A stretch of 64,000 nt of DNA from Nissolia schottii (GCA_003254905.1 QANU01031716.1:62001-126000); one strand, 5' to 3'. Positions 1 to 11,162 are shown, counted from the stretch's first letter. Numbers and translations: made by a program. The notes: a model not told the origin generated them from the sequence alone.

Positions 1-1484
1 TATCCTACCGGTGCCTGAATCTGAAAAGGAAAAGCATACATGTAAGGATCATAAAGTGTCTGCTAACAGATAATTCATCCTCTCCATAAATGAAATTTGG
101 TTAACACTATCAAAACTAAAACATTGAGATAAAAAAGTCTACAAAATCATAAGGAAAGACTAATTGAAAAGGGGAGTTTAAACAAACTTCAAAATTGCAT
201 TCAGATCTAGAAATTCATGTATTTTCTTATAAAAACTTCATACAACACCACTAGATAATCATTATGAATTTTGATTGAGCATCTCCATCTGTTAACTCCA
301 CTTATCCTGATGAGGGAGACTAGAACCTCTCCAACAACTTTCCATCATAAAAAGCATTATCTTATTTTCACAAATTGACAAAGAGATCAGAACAAATTTA
401 GGTAGGTGAAGTGCAGGAAAACCGTGACCTCACCTAACCCAATTTCTAGTTGTTTTAACACAAAGATTATGTGCTTCATTATCGTGATAACAGCCTATTC
501 AGCACTCAAGAAGTGGGCCAACTGCAGAATTTTTTAATTTTCTTCAGAGTTTGAAATAGCCGAACAGTTTTAATCTCTAATTACATAAATAAATATATAA
601 ATCAAGAATTTAAAAAAAAATAAAGAATCTTCAGAACAAAGACTAATAGTGTTTGTTAGCTAGTCAAATTTTTCTTCATTTCACTGACAGAACCCTTTAC
701 CTACCCAACAGCTTAACTAAAACCACAAAACTAATTTCAAATTTCTAGGAAGAAGGTAACAATTGAAACTGTAGCCAATACAATTTTCTTAAAGTAGAAG
801 TCAGGAATTAAATAACTCTGCAATTAATAGATGGGAGAAAATTATGAGTGTTCAAGAGAAATCAAAGAGGTTCTTCTAATTGAGACCAAATAATAAAAGT
901 CAACTTCATGCCAACCCTTCAAGCAAAAGGGTTCCCAGGGATCAATTTGTAATATATAAACCATTGACTGACTCAAGTTTGGTGAAATCCAACAGCAATT
1001 GAACCTCTATAAGGTGAGTGAAAAGAGAAAACCAAAAAAAGAAAAAAAAAAACGAGATTCCATGATTTTAATAATTAATAATTAATAATAATAATAATAG
1101 CGAAGTTGCGAGCAAAGTAACAATTTGGTTTTGAGCTTTGAACACAAAAATCTCTGCAAACCTGAAACGATACACAAACTTTATGCTGAGATGATATCTG
1201 CCCTCAAACAAACCATCTATTAAACATATTTCAGGAAAAGGTATCACCGTCTATTGGAAACTAACCAGAAATCAGAATCAGTAGGAAGAGGATCAAAGTT
1301 TCAATTACAAGTTACAATAAACAAAAGTAGGGAAAAAAAAACAATTTTGATTGAAAATTTCAGCACCCAGCTGAACCCAACAAAGGGCCTAACCAAACAG
1401 ATTAAGAAGAAATAAAAAAATAAAAAAAATTGCATGCCACCCTTTGGGTTGCTCAGACAGTAATGGAGGGAAGAGAGAGAAATT

Positions 1485-1520
<36 letters not shown>

Positions 1521-1660
1521 GGAGGTAGGTAGGTAGTTGAATACTTACATAGATAAGGAAGGAAGGGAGGGAGGGGAATTGAAGTTGGTCGGTGAAGAAG
1601 AAGAAGAAGAAAGGGTTGGGGATTTAGGATTGAAAGGCGAAGAAGGGAATAATAGAGAGG
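1..1660 (-). other. 5' part of an off-window minus-strand gene: leader exon and intron(s)
   Basis: Read on the minus strand, a CT-rich, ORF-less segment (about 1660 to 1549) ends in a strong 5' splice site, GTAAGTAT, with the GT at 1548-1547. The far end of the window holds a 3' splice site (pyrimidine tract and CAG at 23-21) followed by 20 bases of exon at 1-20. The simplest reading is a non-coding leader exon, one or more AT-rich introns, and a coding region to the left of the window. A second acceptor-like site lies near 1163 (TTTCAG then GTTTGC), so a further leader exon is possible. The product cannot be told. Confidence 0.5.
1487..1515. repeat. (AG)n microsatellite
   Basis: An uninterrupted AG run just inside the inferred leader intron, read as CT on the transcribed strand. 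GA-rich tracts continue to about 1690, including a GAA run near 1597-1611. Confidence 0.9.
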
Positions 1661-1684
1661 AGTGAAGAAGAGAATGGGATTCGA

Positions 1685-1693
1685 TTTTTATAG
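1685..1693 (-). promoter_or_regulatory. TATA box of the minus-strand gene
   Basis: The minus strand reads CTATAAAAA, about 30 bases upstream of the CT-rich leader. Transcription would start near 1655. The promoter lies only about 130 bases from the left end of the MULE. Confidence 0.5.
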
Positions 1694-1810
1694 AGAAAAA
1701 GAAGACAAGAGAGACGAAGGAGACGAACGTAAGAAACTTCCAACTTCAACTTTTGCTTTGCAATTGTAATCGCTCTCGTGTCTGTGGGCCTTTCTTTTCT
1801 TTAACAGCCC

Positions 1811-1819
1811 CCAGTTTTC
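1811..1819 (+). repeat. Candidate MULE target-site duplication, left
   Basis: CCAGTTTTC directly outside the left terminus. It differs at one base from the right copy. Confidence 0.55.
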
Positions 1820-2105
1820 GGTTTTTTTACGTATATACGGCCCCTTTCACTTATATTTGCCAAAATGTGGCCGTTAGATAAATATTACGGATGTGTGGGA
1901 GACAGCCGATTTCAGCCCGTATAATTTTTTTTTTTTTAAGGAACGGGGCTGAAATCGGTTGTCGCTGGGCCGNTGTCGCTGGGCCGATTTCAGCCCCCGA
2001 ACAATGTATTTGTTGTGCTGAAATCGGCCCAGGGGCAACCGATTTCAGTCCCCCAACAGTGTACTTATTGTACTGAAATCGGCTTGGTCTGTGGCGATTT
2101 CAGGA
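1820..2105. repeat. Left MULE terminal region with CCGATTTCA sub-repeats
   Basis: Contains the inverted-repeat block near 1885 and then alternating CCGATTTCAG and CTGAAATCGG words (near 1906, 1949, 1984, 2019, 2038, 2074, 2095), so the end can fold into many small hairpins. One N lies at about 1972, where a short direct duplication (TGTCGCTGGGCCG twice) sits. Clustered sub-terminal repeats are usual for MULE ends. Confidence 0.75.
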
Positions 2106-2303
2106 AAAAAATTTGACTGGGTCGCGTAGCCCGGAAAGCTTTCATTATAAAAGGGGTGGGAGGGAGCTGATATCTCCCCACCACTTCACACACTCCCTCT
2201 TCTTCTTCTTCTTCTTCTTCTTCTTCTTCAATCTTCTTTTTCATTTCCAATCTTTTCCTCTTCTATTCTATCATTTTGCCTTTTTGTTTAAATACAAAAA
2301 AAA

Positions 2304-5300
2304 TGGATAGGGGAGGGATTGCTGCATATATTTTTTATGAGGGTTCAGTGATAAAAAATAATGTTGAGGGTGTCGAGTTTGTTAGTCCGCATGAGGCCGA
2401 GGTCATTATTCTGTGGCCGTCTATGTCGTTCACCGACTTGTGTAGTGTAATTTCTCATCATTTTCAAAAGAGAGTGGAGAGAATAAGATACAAATCTCCA
2501 GTATCTTTCTTAAATGGGCTGATAAAATATCGGCCTATAACAATATCAAATGACGCTCAAGTCCAACATATGTTTTGTCAGTATGAAACATATAAGACAC
2601 ACTTGAGTTGTATTGATCTGTACGTGAACTTCGCAGAGGCGTCAGCTGTGAATGAGGATTTAAGCGACAATTAAACGCAAACGAATTGCATCATGAAGAT
2701 GTTGTTGCGACGCCGTTAGTGTCAGATGATGAGTTCTGGGCAGAGGAAGAGGGTGATGGAAGTTGGAGCGAGCACGAAAGTGACATGTCTGATGACGATG
2801 GATCGAACGATGATTCAGGTATAGTTATATAAATTTAGTGTCACTATAGACTACGATATTATTTTTAATTTTAATTATCGTTAATGGTTGGAATTATATA
2901 ATTGTAACTCAAATTGGTGAATTTATTTACGAGTAAATTACGTATGTACATGAACAGAAATGCAAAGTATGCTCTATGCTTGCCTCATGATGAGGACCTT
3001 GCATATCAGAAATGCAAATCTGTTCACTATATGAATGCATAGATTTATATTGTTTTTTGTGAAGGGTAGGAATTATTTATTTTGTAACTCAAATTGCTGA
3101 CTTTAGTGACGTGTAAATTACGCATGTACATGGATAGAAATGCAAAGTATGCTCTATGCTTGCCTCATGCTGAGGACCTGGCATATTAGAACTGCAAATC
3201 TGTTTACTATATAAATGTATTATCCAAATTGTTTTTTGTCACATGAAATTACCTGATGCATCAATTGTTGAAACAGACGACGAAAGGGTTGCACAGCCCG
3301 AGGATACACCAACTTTCTTGCAAACATATGATGTTGGGGGAATGCGTGCAACTGAATCAGGAGAGCTGTATAATGAATATTTTGCCGGCGATGAACTGTA
3401 CAAAGGAAAATTCTTTGCAAGTAGGGATGAAGTTAGGGAAGCCGTTGCAAGCCATTGCTTGCATGTCGGGGCCGACTACAAAATAAAAGAGTCAGAACCG
3501 GTGACTTACTTTTGTAAATGCAAGAAGTTTGGTCAAGGCTGTCAATGTCTTATTAGGGCATCCCTAAAGAAAAATAGTTATTATTGGGAGGTCACAAGAT
3601 ACAACGGCCCTCACACTTGCCTTGCAGAGCGGCTAACTCGTGACCACTCAAAGTTAACTTCTGTTAAGATCGCTAGCATGATTCTGGCACAGATTAGGGC
3701 GAAGCCTACAATGCCAGTGAAGTCAATTCAAGCAGATATGATGGACCGTGAAGGATACTGGCCATCATATAGAAAAGCGTGGCTTGCCAAGCAAAATGCA
3801 ATTGCACAAGTATATGGCAATTGGGACAATCGTACAATGACTTGCCGTATTGGTTGATTGCCTTACAACATTTTGATCCATCATGCACATGGGATGTGGA
3901 TACAACTGAAGCTTACAGCGCTGATGGATCTATTAGGACAGATGCACGTACTTTTCGACGTGCATTTTGGGGGTTTGGTCCGTGCATAAACGCATTCAAT
4001 CACTGCAAGCCAATGGTCCAAGTAGATGGAACACACTTGTGTGGAAAATACAAGGGTGTCTTGTTGATGGCATCAACTCAAGATGGCAATCAGTCAATTG
4101 TTCCCATTGCATTTGCGATAGTGGAGGGTGAAACCGCAGATGCATGGTTTTTTCTCTTGCACAATCTGTGGCAATCCCTACCCGAAGGGTGACTCATTGG
4201 CTTGAAATCTGATCGGCACGAGTCAATAAAATCTGCCGTACGACGAATGGGTGGTTTGTGGGCATACCATTTGTTTTGTATCAGACACATTGCACAGAAC
4301 TTTGCCCGCCACTTCAAGGTGAAGTTCATGGAAAAGCTTGTGAAGGCTATTGGTAAGTTACAATTTGTACTAAAGGTTACATTTTCCCATTTAAATGTTC
4401 ATGTTAGGGGTTGAGAATGAGCTTACGGGCGCTTCTTTGTTGCAGGGTATTCTAGCACCGTTGAGTAGTACAATAGGCGTTACGAACGTCTACGTCAGCA
4501 TTCTGAGGCATATGCTGCTTGGATTGATGAGATCCCTCGAGAACAGTGGATTTGTGCATTCGATGGTGGACGTCATTGTTCTCATATGACCACAAATCTG
4601 GCTGAATCAATGAACGCGAAATTTCTTGAGGCTCAGAATTTTCCAATAACAGCATTGGTCCAAGAAACGTATTTTAAGACGGCTGCCTTGTTTGTTCAAA
4701 ACGCCCGGTGTGCCCATGCTCGGCTAAGTGCAGGTCATCAATATTCAGAGTTTTTAAGTGAAATACTACAAAAAATGATGACACAAACAGGAACGTTGCA
4801 GGTTATTCTCGTCTTTGCACAATATTAAATCCAAGCCTAACTAATTGACATTGTTATATTTTTGTTGTGACTATATATAGTTGTGTGCTGCAGGTTCACG
4901 AATTTTCGAGAGTCTCGCAACTATTCCATTGCACGGATTTATCTAAAGGCAATCAGTATAGGGTCGACCTTGGGAGGAATTACTGTGATTGCGGGGCTTT
5001 TCAACGGTTTAGGTTTCCATGCGTCCATGTTATGGCATGCTGTGACGCAGCGAGTGTGGACTGGCGACAGTACGTGGACAGTATGTACACCGTTGAGAAC
5101 CTTTGCAAAGTGTACGAGCAAGAGTTCCAGGTTGTTGGTCACAAGTCAACCTGGCCGCGAGTCACATATCCGACCATTATCCCCGACCAAAGTTTAAAGC
5201 GAGTGAAACGAGGCCAGCCAAACTCTTCTCGTTTTCAGAGTAAAATGGACTCAAACGAGGGACGCCGGCGACGACATTGTAGACTTTGTCGTGGAGCAGG

Positions 5301-5355
5301 TCACAACAGTTCCCAGTGTCCACATACTGGTGCGGGGCCAAGTCACCATTCATAA
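2304..5355 (+). pseudogene. MuDR-type MULE transposase, broken
   Basis: Exons are roughly 2304-2818, 3277-4352, 4446-4801 and 4894-5355, with GT-AG borders. The start at 2304 opens with MDRGG and leads a MuDR N-terminal domain, then an acidic linker. The core follows: a zinc-binding region (CKCKKFGQGCQC), the DDE triad (D in VQVDGTH, D in KSDRHESI, E in TTNLAESMN), a SWIM zinc finger (CDCGAF then CVHV) and a C-terminal zinc knuckle (CRLCRGAGH then C). Damage: frame changes near 2665 and near 3828, an in-frame TGA at 4190-4192 and an in-frame TAG at 4466-4468. It normally cuts and pastes the element in the nucleus. Its last codon is about 230 bases from the end of the opposing PMD gene. Confidence 0.9.
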
Positions 5356-5581
5356 AACTGGGACCCACAGCCTTAAACAGATATTTGTGCGATTAACATT
5401 ATTGTATGAAAATAAAAAAATTTATTACATGTATGTTGTGTTCTTTTTGTATCAGTTGGGTTTCGTTCATTTATTATGGATGCATGGTAATATGAATTAT
5501 AACAATAATATCAATGTCCACAATATACATGGTTTTTATAAGGGGCGATCGCACATGTACATTTAGCAATATGTTTTACGG

Positions 5582-7895
5582 TCAAAATGGGTGGTGCCTG
5601 GGTGCCTCTGTGGGGGTATATCTGTTTGGGGCCCGAATATTTTCACGGGCCCGGAGATCATACCCCTGTTGTTGTTGCTCTGCTCCGCCGCTTGAACTAC
5701 CCCGTTCATGATTGCCTCTCCGCCCCATCAACCGCGAAATACTTCGTTGCATCCCTTGAATCCCCCTCGTAAATAGGTTTCCCCTCGGACCACGAGCGGG
5801 CGAAGGTTGAGGAGCATCTGCGTTGTTACCGTCATTGTCTTCATCAGATGCATTCTCCGGCAGCTCGTTCAAGTCTAACGGCACCCTCATGGAAATTTGT
5901 CGCTGTGCAGATTCAGACTATCCTCTCTGTGCATGCAACCGACCAATGTCAACTAATCTTCTTGGTGACCGTAGTCGTGTCTCATTACATGTTGAAGAAG
6001 ATCCCGCATGGAAAGAAGACCTTCTACTGAATGAGTCTTAGTCACTGAACCATTCACCATGAGAGTGCGAACATGCTGCAGGCCTGAACGGAGGAGGAGT
6101 GACTTCCATTGGGTATGGAGTAACTTCAACTTCGTCAGGGGCCGTCGGAGGAGCATTGGACGACGAAGGGCCAGGGTTGAATAGATCAAAGGTGTCATCA
6201 ATGTCTGACAATTGTTGGGCCATCTGTTCGCCTAGCCAATTGTAGAAGCCTTGTTGTGGAGGCGAATTATATGGGGCCGTCAGGGGGGGTGGATCAAATG
6301 TACCCGTGTCGTCCGACGGAACAGCAAAATCTTGTTCAATCAACTGAGGCGGCGGAATGTACACATCGTGCGTGCCGTCATCCATAAATTTGTGGTGTGG
6401 GTTCACGTGTCCCTGATCATGTGGTGGCGACGGGAAATAGGGTTGCCACACATCGGGTATCTGTTGATGGTCGAATACTTGTTTAAGGAATCGGCGACCA
6501 TTAACAAGATACCACTGTCAGTACTGCTCGGTCGGTCTGTAAGTAAGTGTTCTCACACCGCCTGTTGGCATGCGGTTAGCCCACATTCGGATCCATTCAC
6601 GATGCGCCTGCATCCAGTTTGTACCCATCAACACCCGCGAATTTCCCCGTAGGTCGACATTGTGCGATCGCCCTAGAGACCCACATTCAGGACCAAAAGG
6701 CACTGGCTGAACATATCCAAATTGTCGTAGCACGTGGTCAGCCGCATGCCACTCCACAATCTCAAAACATATCAATGGGTATACAACTGACCACGTTTCC
6801 CGCTTATTCTTCACTTCATCGGGTATTACTGCGGCAATTTGAAGGTTCTGGTACGGCTGCCATATAAACTGCACGCCAAAACAATCAATTATTCAATTAG
6901 TGAGGATTGTGGTTATATATTAGGGAAAATGCCTTTTAGACTGGGTATCACAACATACATGGTCAGGGAGCATATTGTCTATGGCTGTACGGCATTCCAT
7001 TAGTGTAATGCGATGGACATTTGGAATATAAACATGATCTGCCCATCTGCAAGAAGTTAAATTACAGTGAGTTAATTGAGATAAATGTACACAAGGGATA
7101 CTATTAACAAAATGACAAACATTGCAACAACGAACTTCATAATACACAATTACCTTGTCGCAAGAGGATAACGGAACTGGTTAGGTTCTAACGGGGTTCG
7201 GTGCAAGGGTTGGAAATCTATAAAATGCCCACGCTTGAAGGAGCATGATACAACCATTTATACCCCGACAGTTTGTGCGCGAAGCGCGACAAAGTGCTCT
7301 CTGCAGCGCGCCTAGGATTGCCGAACCCCAACTATATCTTCGTAGGCCACCCAAGTCTCTGAAGATGGCCAGGAACTTACAGTGGACCCAGTTGGAGTTC
7401 TTGTCACAGAATAAAATATTCTCAAAAAGGCGCAAAATGTATCCGCGCGCATGCTACTCCAATAATTGATTCATGTAACCCTCGTCAAGGTCGTGGCGGA
7501 TATCTGGTCTGAAATGATGGCTCAGCCAGACCGAGCTAATGAACGATCTGTCTATGTCCTCCGGACCAGGTGTAACCCCCAGCAGTTCCTGACATAAATT
7601 TTGTAGGGCCTCTCCAATGAATACAATTTGAGGGGCCGTGACCGCTTCCCCCTCTGACCCAATCCCCAGGATCATGTTAACATCTTCCAAGGTGATCGCG
7701 CATTCCCCATGTGGAAGATGAAACGTGTGGGTCTCTGGCCTCCACCGCTCAACAAGAGCTGAGATCAGTCCACTATTTGCCTCAATGTTGTCTATCAAGG
7801 ATGCTTGCAGCAAATCGGCATTTTCAAGATATGGATATATCAGGGGATTTGGTGGTTCCATGAAAGAGTGTCGTGCCCGCAACCGGCGGGCAACC
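5582..7895 (-). pseudogene. Plant mobile domain (MAIN/MAIL1-like) gene inside the MULE, broken
   Basis: Minus-strand exons are about 7895-7154, 7046-6959 and 6868-5582. An acceptor at 7896 implies further exon(s) upstream. The protein has the PMD hallmarks: LVERWRPETHTFHLPHGE, ITLEDVNMILG, YSWGSAILGALQRALCRASR, ALQAWAFYRF-like and FIWQPY segments, then a proline-rich tail ending near YDLRARENIRAPNRYTP. Stops in the same frame occur at 7454-7456, 6518-6520, 6038-6040 and 5918-5920, and the frame changes by one base near 7210. The third or fourth stop could be a genuine end. Host PMD proteins act in silencing and meristem maintenance; TE-borne copies are known from MULE and Ty3/gypsy elements. 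The element copy's function is unknown. Confidence 0.82.
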
Positions 7896-7921
7896 TGCAA
7901 CAACAATGATTAACATCAGAA

Positions 7922-8160
7922 TAAGGTTAGGTGTGGGGTTATAGTCATGGGTTAGGGTTAGGGTTAGGTGTAGGGTTAGAGTTAGGGTTTAGGGTCTATG
8001 GTTAGGGGTAGGGGTAGGGTTAGGGTTTAGTGTTTAGTGTTTAGGGTTAGGTGTAGTGTTAGGGTTAGGTCTAGGGTTATAGTCATGGTTTAGGGTTAGG
8101 GTTAGGGTTAGGGTTAGGGTTAGGTTAGGGTTTAAGGTTTAGGATTTAGGGTTTAGGACT
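7922..8160 (+). repeat. Degenerate telomere-like array (mostly TTAGGG, some TTTAGGG)
   Basis: About 240 bases of GGGTTAGGGTTAGG type with variants such as GGTGTAGGG and GTTTAGGG. The longest clean run is around 8090-8130. The plant telomere unit is TTTAGGG; most units here lack one T. It lies upstream of the PMD gene, in an intron or 5' region. Confidence 0.85.
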
Positions 8161-8646
8161 ATAATAATTCTGACAATTATAAGTATCTGTGTTACATACC
8201 AATACTTATATACATCTGAAAATTATAAATAACAACTTTAAACTATAATAATTTTCAATACTTATAATAATTTTCGTGTCTAGTAAAGTTACCTCATTTT
8301 GAACTATTAACGTAAAATGGAAAACATTTCAATTTTATTGCTTTTGGAGGAATTTTCCAATTAGTAACACACTTATTATTTATCATTAAAATAATATAAA
8401 GACAAAAAAATTAATAATAGTTGTCATGCTTGATGCTCAAATGATAATAGTCATAAGTATAATATTAATAATTATAAATAAACACATACTGGGTATGTAT
8501 ATCTTTTTTTTTATTATATTAATTATTTTATATATTATACGTCGATATATATTATATGTTATACAATATATGTTATTTACTCCCTATTCCGTCAACGTAA
8601 TAATAATAATAACAATAACAATATTTTCATAATACTAATAACAATA

Positions 8647-8859
8647 ATATAAAAAAGGAAACACTAAAACGAAACCCCCCCCCAAAAAATCATTCTTGAT
8701 TTGCATCTTTTATTTAAATAAAAACAAATAATAATAAATAAAAATATAAATAAAATAAAATAAATTAAAAACTGGATTGATTAACAAATACTAAAATAAA
8801 AGATGTAAAAAATTAATTATTGATTTAGGCACATTTATTTAAATAAAAATAAACACTAA
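8647..8859 (+). repeat. Direct repeat copy 1 (about 213 bp)
   Basis: Starts ATATAAAAAAGGAAACACT and runs through a C9 tract. It recurs almost unchanged at 9302-9512. Confidence 0.9.
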
Positions 8860-9301
8860 ATTATAGTGATAATAAAAAAAAGGAACAATTATAATAATAA
8901 CAAAATAATTCACCTCTAAATGATATTAATAATAATAGTAAAAAAAATGATAGTAATTGTAAAACAATTATAGTAAAAAAAAACTAAATAATTTACCTCT
9001 AAATGATAGTAATAATAATAACAATTATAATAAAAGGAACAACAATAAAGTAATTCATTTTAATAAAACTATCAACTCCAATTATATATTATATCTTTAG
9101 TTTAGTTGACACATTTTTTTTAACAAAATGTACAATCGTTATGCATATTATTAATTTGACTCTACCAAATTTTGGAATTTGATAAAATTAATTAACTATA
9201 CTTTTTAAAAAAAATATTTGATTTATCTAAGCCTAATCTTTAAACATTTTATTTCATTTTACATAAAATTAAGTAATAAAAATAATTAATTGAGATAAAT
9301 G

Positions 9302-9512
9302 ATATAAAAAAGGAAACACTAAAACGAAACCCCCCCCCAAAATCATTCTTGATTTGCATCTTTTATTTAAATAAAAACAAATAATAATAAATAAAAATAT
9401 AAATAAAATAAAATAAATTAAAAACTGGATTGATTAACAAATACTAAAATAAAAGATGTAAAAAATTAATTATTGATTTAGGCACATTTATTTAAATAAA
9501 AATAACCACTAA
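9302..9512 (+). repeat. Direct repeat copy 2 (about 211 bp)
   Basis: Near-identical to 8647-8859, about 655 bases downstream. The visible differences are a two-base shortening after the C-run and a single change near the end. Confidence 0.9.
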
Positions 9513-9612
9513 TAAAAGTTAAAATATTAAATAAAAATATATAAATAAATAAGCAAACATAAAAAGAAGAATCAACAGAGATAACTTAAAAAATAACTAA
9601 ATAATTTGCCTC

Positions 9613-9950
9613 TAAATGATAGTAATAATAATAACAATTATAATAAAAGGAACAATAGTAAAAATTTTATAACAATAATAATTATATTGTTAGTATTTAA
9701 ACTCATTTAGGACCATAACAAATTTAAAAAAATAGCAAGAACAAGAAAAAAAATAGGAAAAATACAAAATATAAATTGGAAAATGATAGTAATAATAATA
9801 ACAATATTAATAAAAAGAACAATAATAAAAATTTTATAACGATAATAATTATATTGTTAGTATTTCAACTCATTCAAGACCATAAAAAAAATTAAAAAAT
9901 TAGTAAAAAAAATACGAAAAATAAAGAGGAAAATGATGGTAATAATAATA
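9613..9950 (+). repeat. Tandem duplication, two units of about 167 bp
   Basis: Both units begin near AAATGATAGTAATAATAATA and contain ATTATATTGTTAGTATTT (9681 and 9848). The units differ at scattered bases. A partial third start of the same word lies near 9000. Confidence 0.8.
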
Positions 9951-10489
9951 ACAACAACAATAACACTTACCAATGAAATTTAACTCTTCTTACTGCTACC
10001 AATAATAATACTAAAAATGTTACCGGCTCATTTTGGAGGATTTGTTCAGAGATGTGTAGAGACGAATTTACAGTATCATCTTCTCTCCGACCTCTCACCA
10101 TTGTGATACTATTTTTCTCACCTGTATATAGACAGATCATTTTTAAGTGTCATTTGTTTAAACGATCAATATTTTTTTAAACATAACTACAAAAAAATAC
10201 CACAACACTTAATTTAAAATAAAATAAAATAAAATATTATCACAAACTTACTTAATTTAATTTATAACAAAATATGCAAAAAAAATTGCTACCTCCAAAT
10301 AATTAAAGCGGATGAAACTAGGAGCTGAAGGTAGAAGAATTGATACTGGAAAGGGGAAAAAATTGAGAAATATTAAGAAGATAATAAAAGGGTAAGGTCC
10401 ATTCGTTTAGTGAAATTTTTTTTTCAGTGATGTGTGTGAGAAGTGAATGAAAGAGATGGTTTTATAAGCAAACCATTCCTCTCTTTCTC

Positions 10490-10790
10490 CCTTGTNAAAG
10501 GTCATCAAGCACCTAAGTTTCAAGCTTGAAGAATAGTGGAAAAATCCTGAGCAGATTGCGTGGGGACTGGAGGTAGATCACAAGGGTGGTTGAACCAGGA
10601 TAAATCAAGTTTGCACTCTCTCTATCCCTTAAACTCTTTAGTTTGTGCATGCTTTAGACTATCTCTTACACTACTTATCTTCAAATTAAATCAATATTTG
10701 GTAGCTTCTTGTCAACTAAGCAAAGAATTTAAAAATCACCCAATACCCAATTCACCCCCCCTCTTGTGTATTTGAAGCCACTTGGTAACA
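10490..10790 (+). mobile_element. LTR-like fragment (copia-type 3' LTR end), inserted in the MULE
   Basis: Its composition differs from the flanks. It contains a short GGAGGTAGATCACAAGGG-like stretch and a C-rich CACCCCCCCTCTTG-like block before TTGGTAACA, an arrangement seen at the ends of some legume copia LTRs. No matching second LTR or coding part is visible. One N lies at about 10496. Confidence 0.35.
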
Positions 10791-10879
10791 CCTTGTTCTC
10801 TCTTCCCCCCACCCTCAATTATCGTTCTCCTCGCGTGCCTGCACACCCGCGTGCCGCGTGCGCCTGGCCCCCTGCAGAG

Positions 10880-11153
10880 AGCAGGTCCTGAAATCGAACC
10901 CCTAAGGGCCGATTTTGCCGCTCCTGAAATCGGGCTCCCCCTAACCGATTTCAGATCTCCACTGCGCGCGCGTCACTTCCCTGAAATCGGCTACCCCTCG
11001 TCCGATTTCAGGTTTTCCTTTTTTTTTTCGCGTACTGAAATCGGCCAAACGTGGTCCGATTTCATACACCTCGCCCACACATCCGTAATTTTTTCTCCCC
11101 CTCCATATATTCGAAATTACCCCATTTCAAACCCATACATATGTTATTACCCC
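10880..11153. repeat. Right MULE terminal region with CCGATTTCA sub-repeats
   Basis: Carries the same TGAAATCGG/CCGATTTCA words (near 10889, 10925, 10949, 10981, 11000, 11035, 11057) followed by the inverted block at 11078-11094. It mirrors the left end, though base identity outside the shared blocks is modest. Confidence 0.75.
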
Positions 11154-11162
11154 CTAGTTTTC
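11154..11162 (+). repeat. Candidate MULE target-site duplication, right
   Basis: CTAGTTTTC directly outside the right terminus; 8 of 9 bases match the left copy. Confidence 0.55.

Larger units (their letters stand above)
8161..10480. other. AT-rich, gene-free part of the MULE
   Basis: Very AT-rich, with AATAAT-type simple sequence. It holds two direct duplications listed separately. I see no coding region. If the PMD gene has a promoter and first exon, they should lie here, but I could not place them. Confidence 0.6.
1820..11153. mobile_element. Mutator-like element (MULE), about 9.3 kb, transposase and PMD gene both broken
   Basis: The element begins GGTTTTTTTACG and, read from the other end, GGGGTAATAACA. 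Both ends share an inverted block, ATTACGGATGTGTGGG, at about 1885-1900 and 11078-11094. Inside that both ends carry several copies of TGAAATCGG/CCGATTTCA. Flanking 9-mers are CCAGTTTTC (1811-1819) and CTAGTTTTC (11154-11162), 8 of 9 identical, matching the 9-bp target duplication typical of MULEs. The cargo is a MuDR-type transposase (plus) and a plant mobile domain gene (minus) in tail-to-tail order, then a telomere-like array, AT-rich duplicated DNA and an LTR-like fragment. Both genes carry stops or frameshifts, so it cannot mobilise itself with these copies. The outer borders are inferred by eye. Confidence 0.85.

Noticed and set aside
5587-6652. Plus-strand open frames across the PMD region
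   Set aside because: They are antisense to the recognisable minus-strand PMD exons and have no motifs.
7922-8160. A true chromosome end or telomere
   Set aside because: It is only about 240 bases, degenerate, mostly the wrong unit for plants, and sits inside a transposon.
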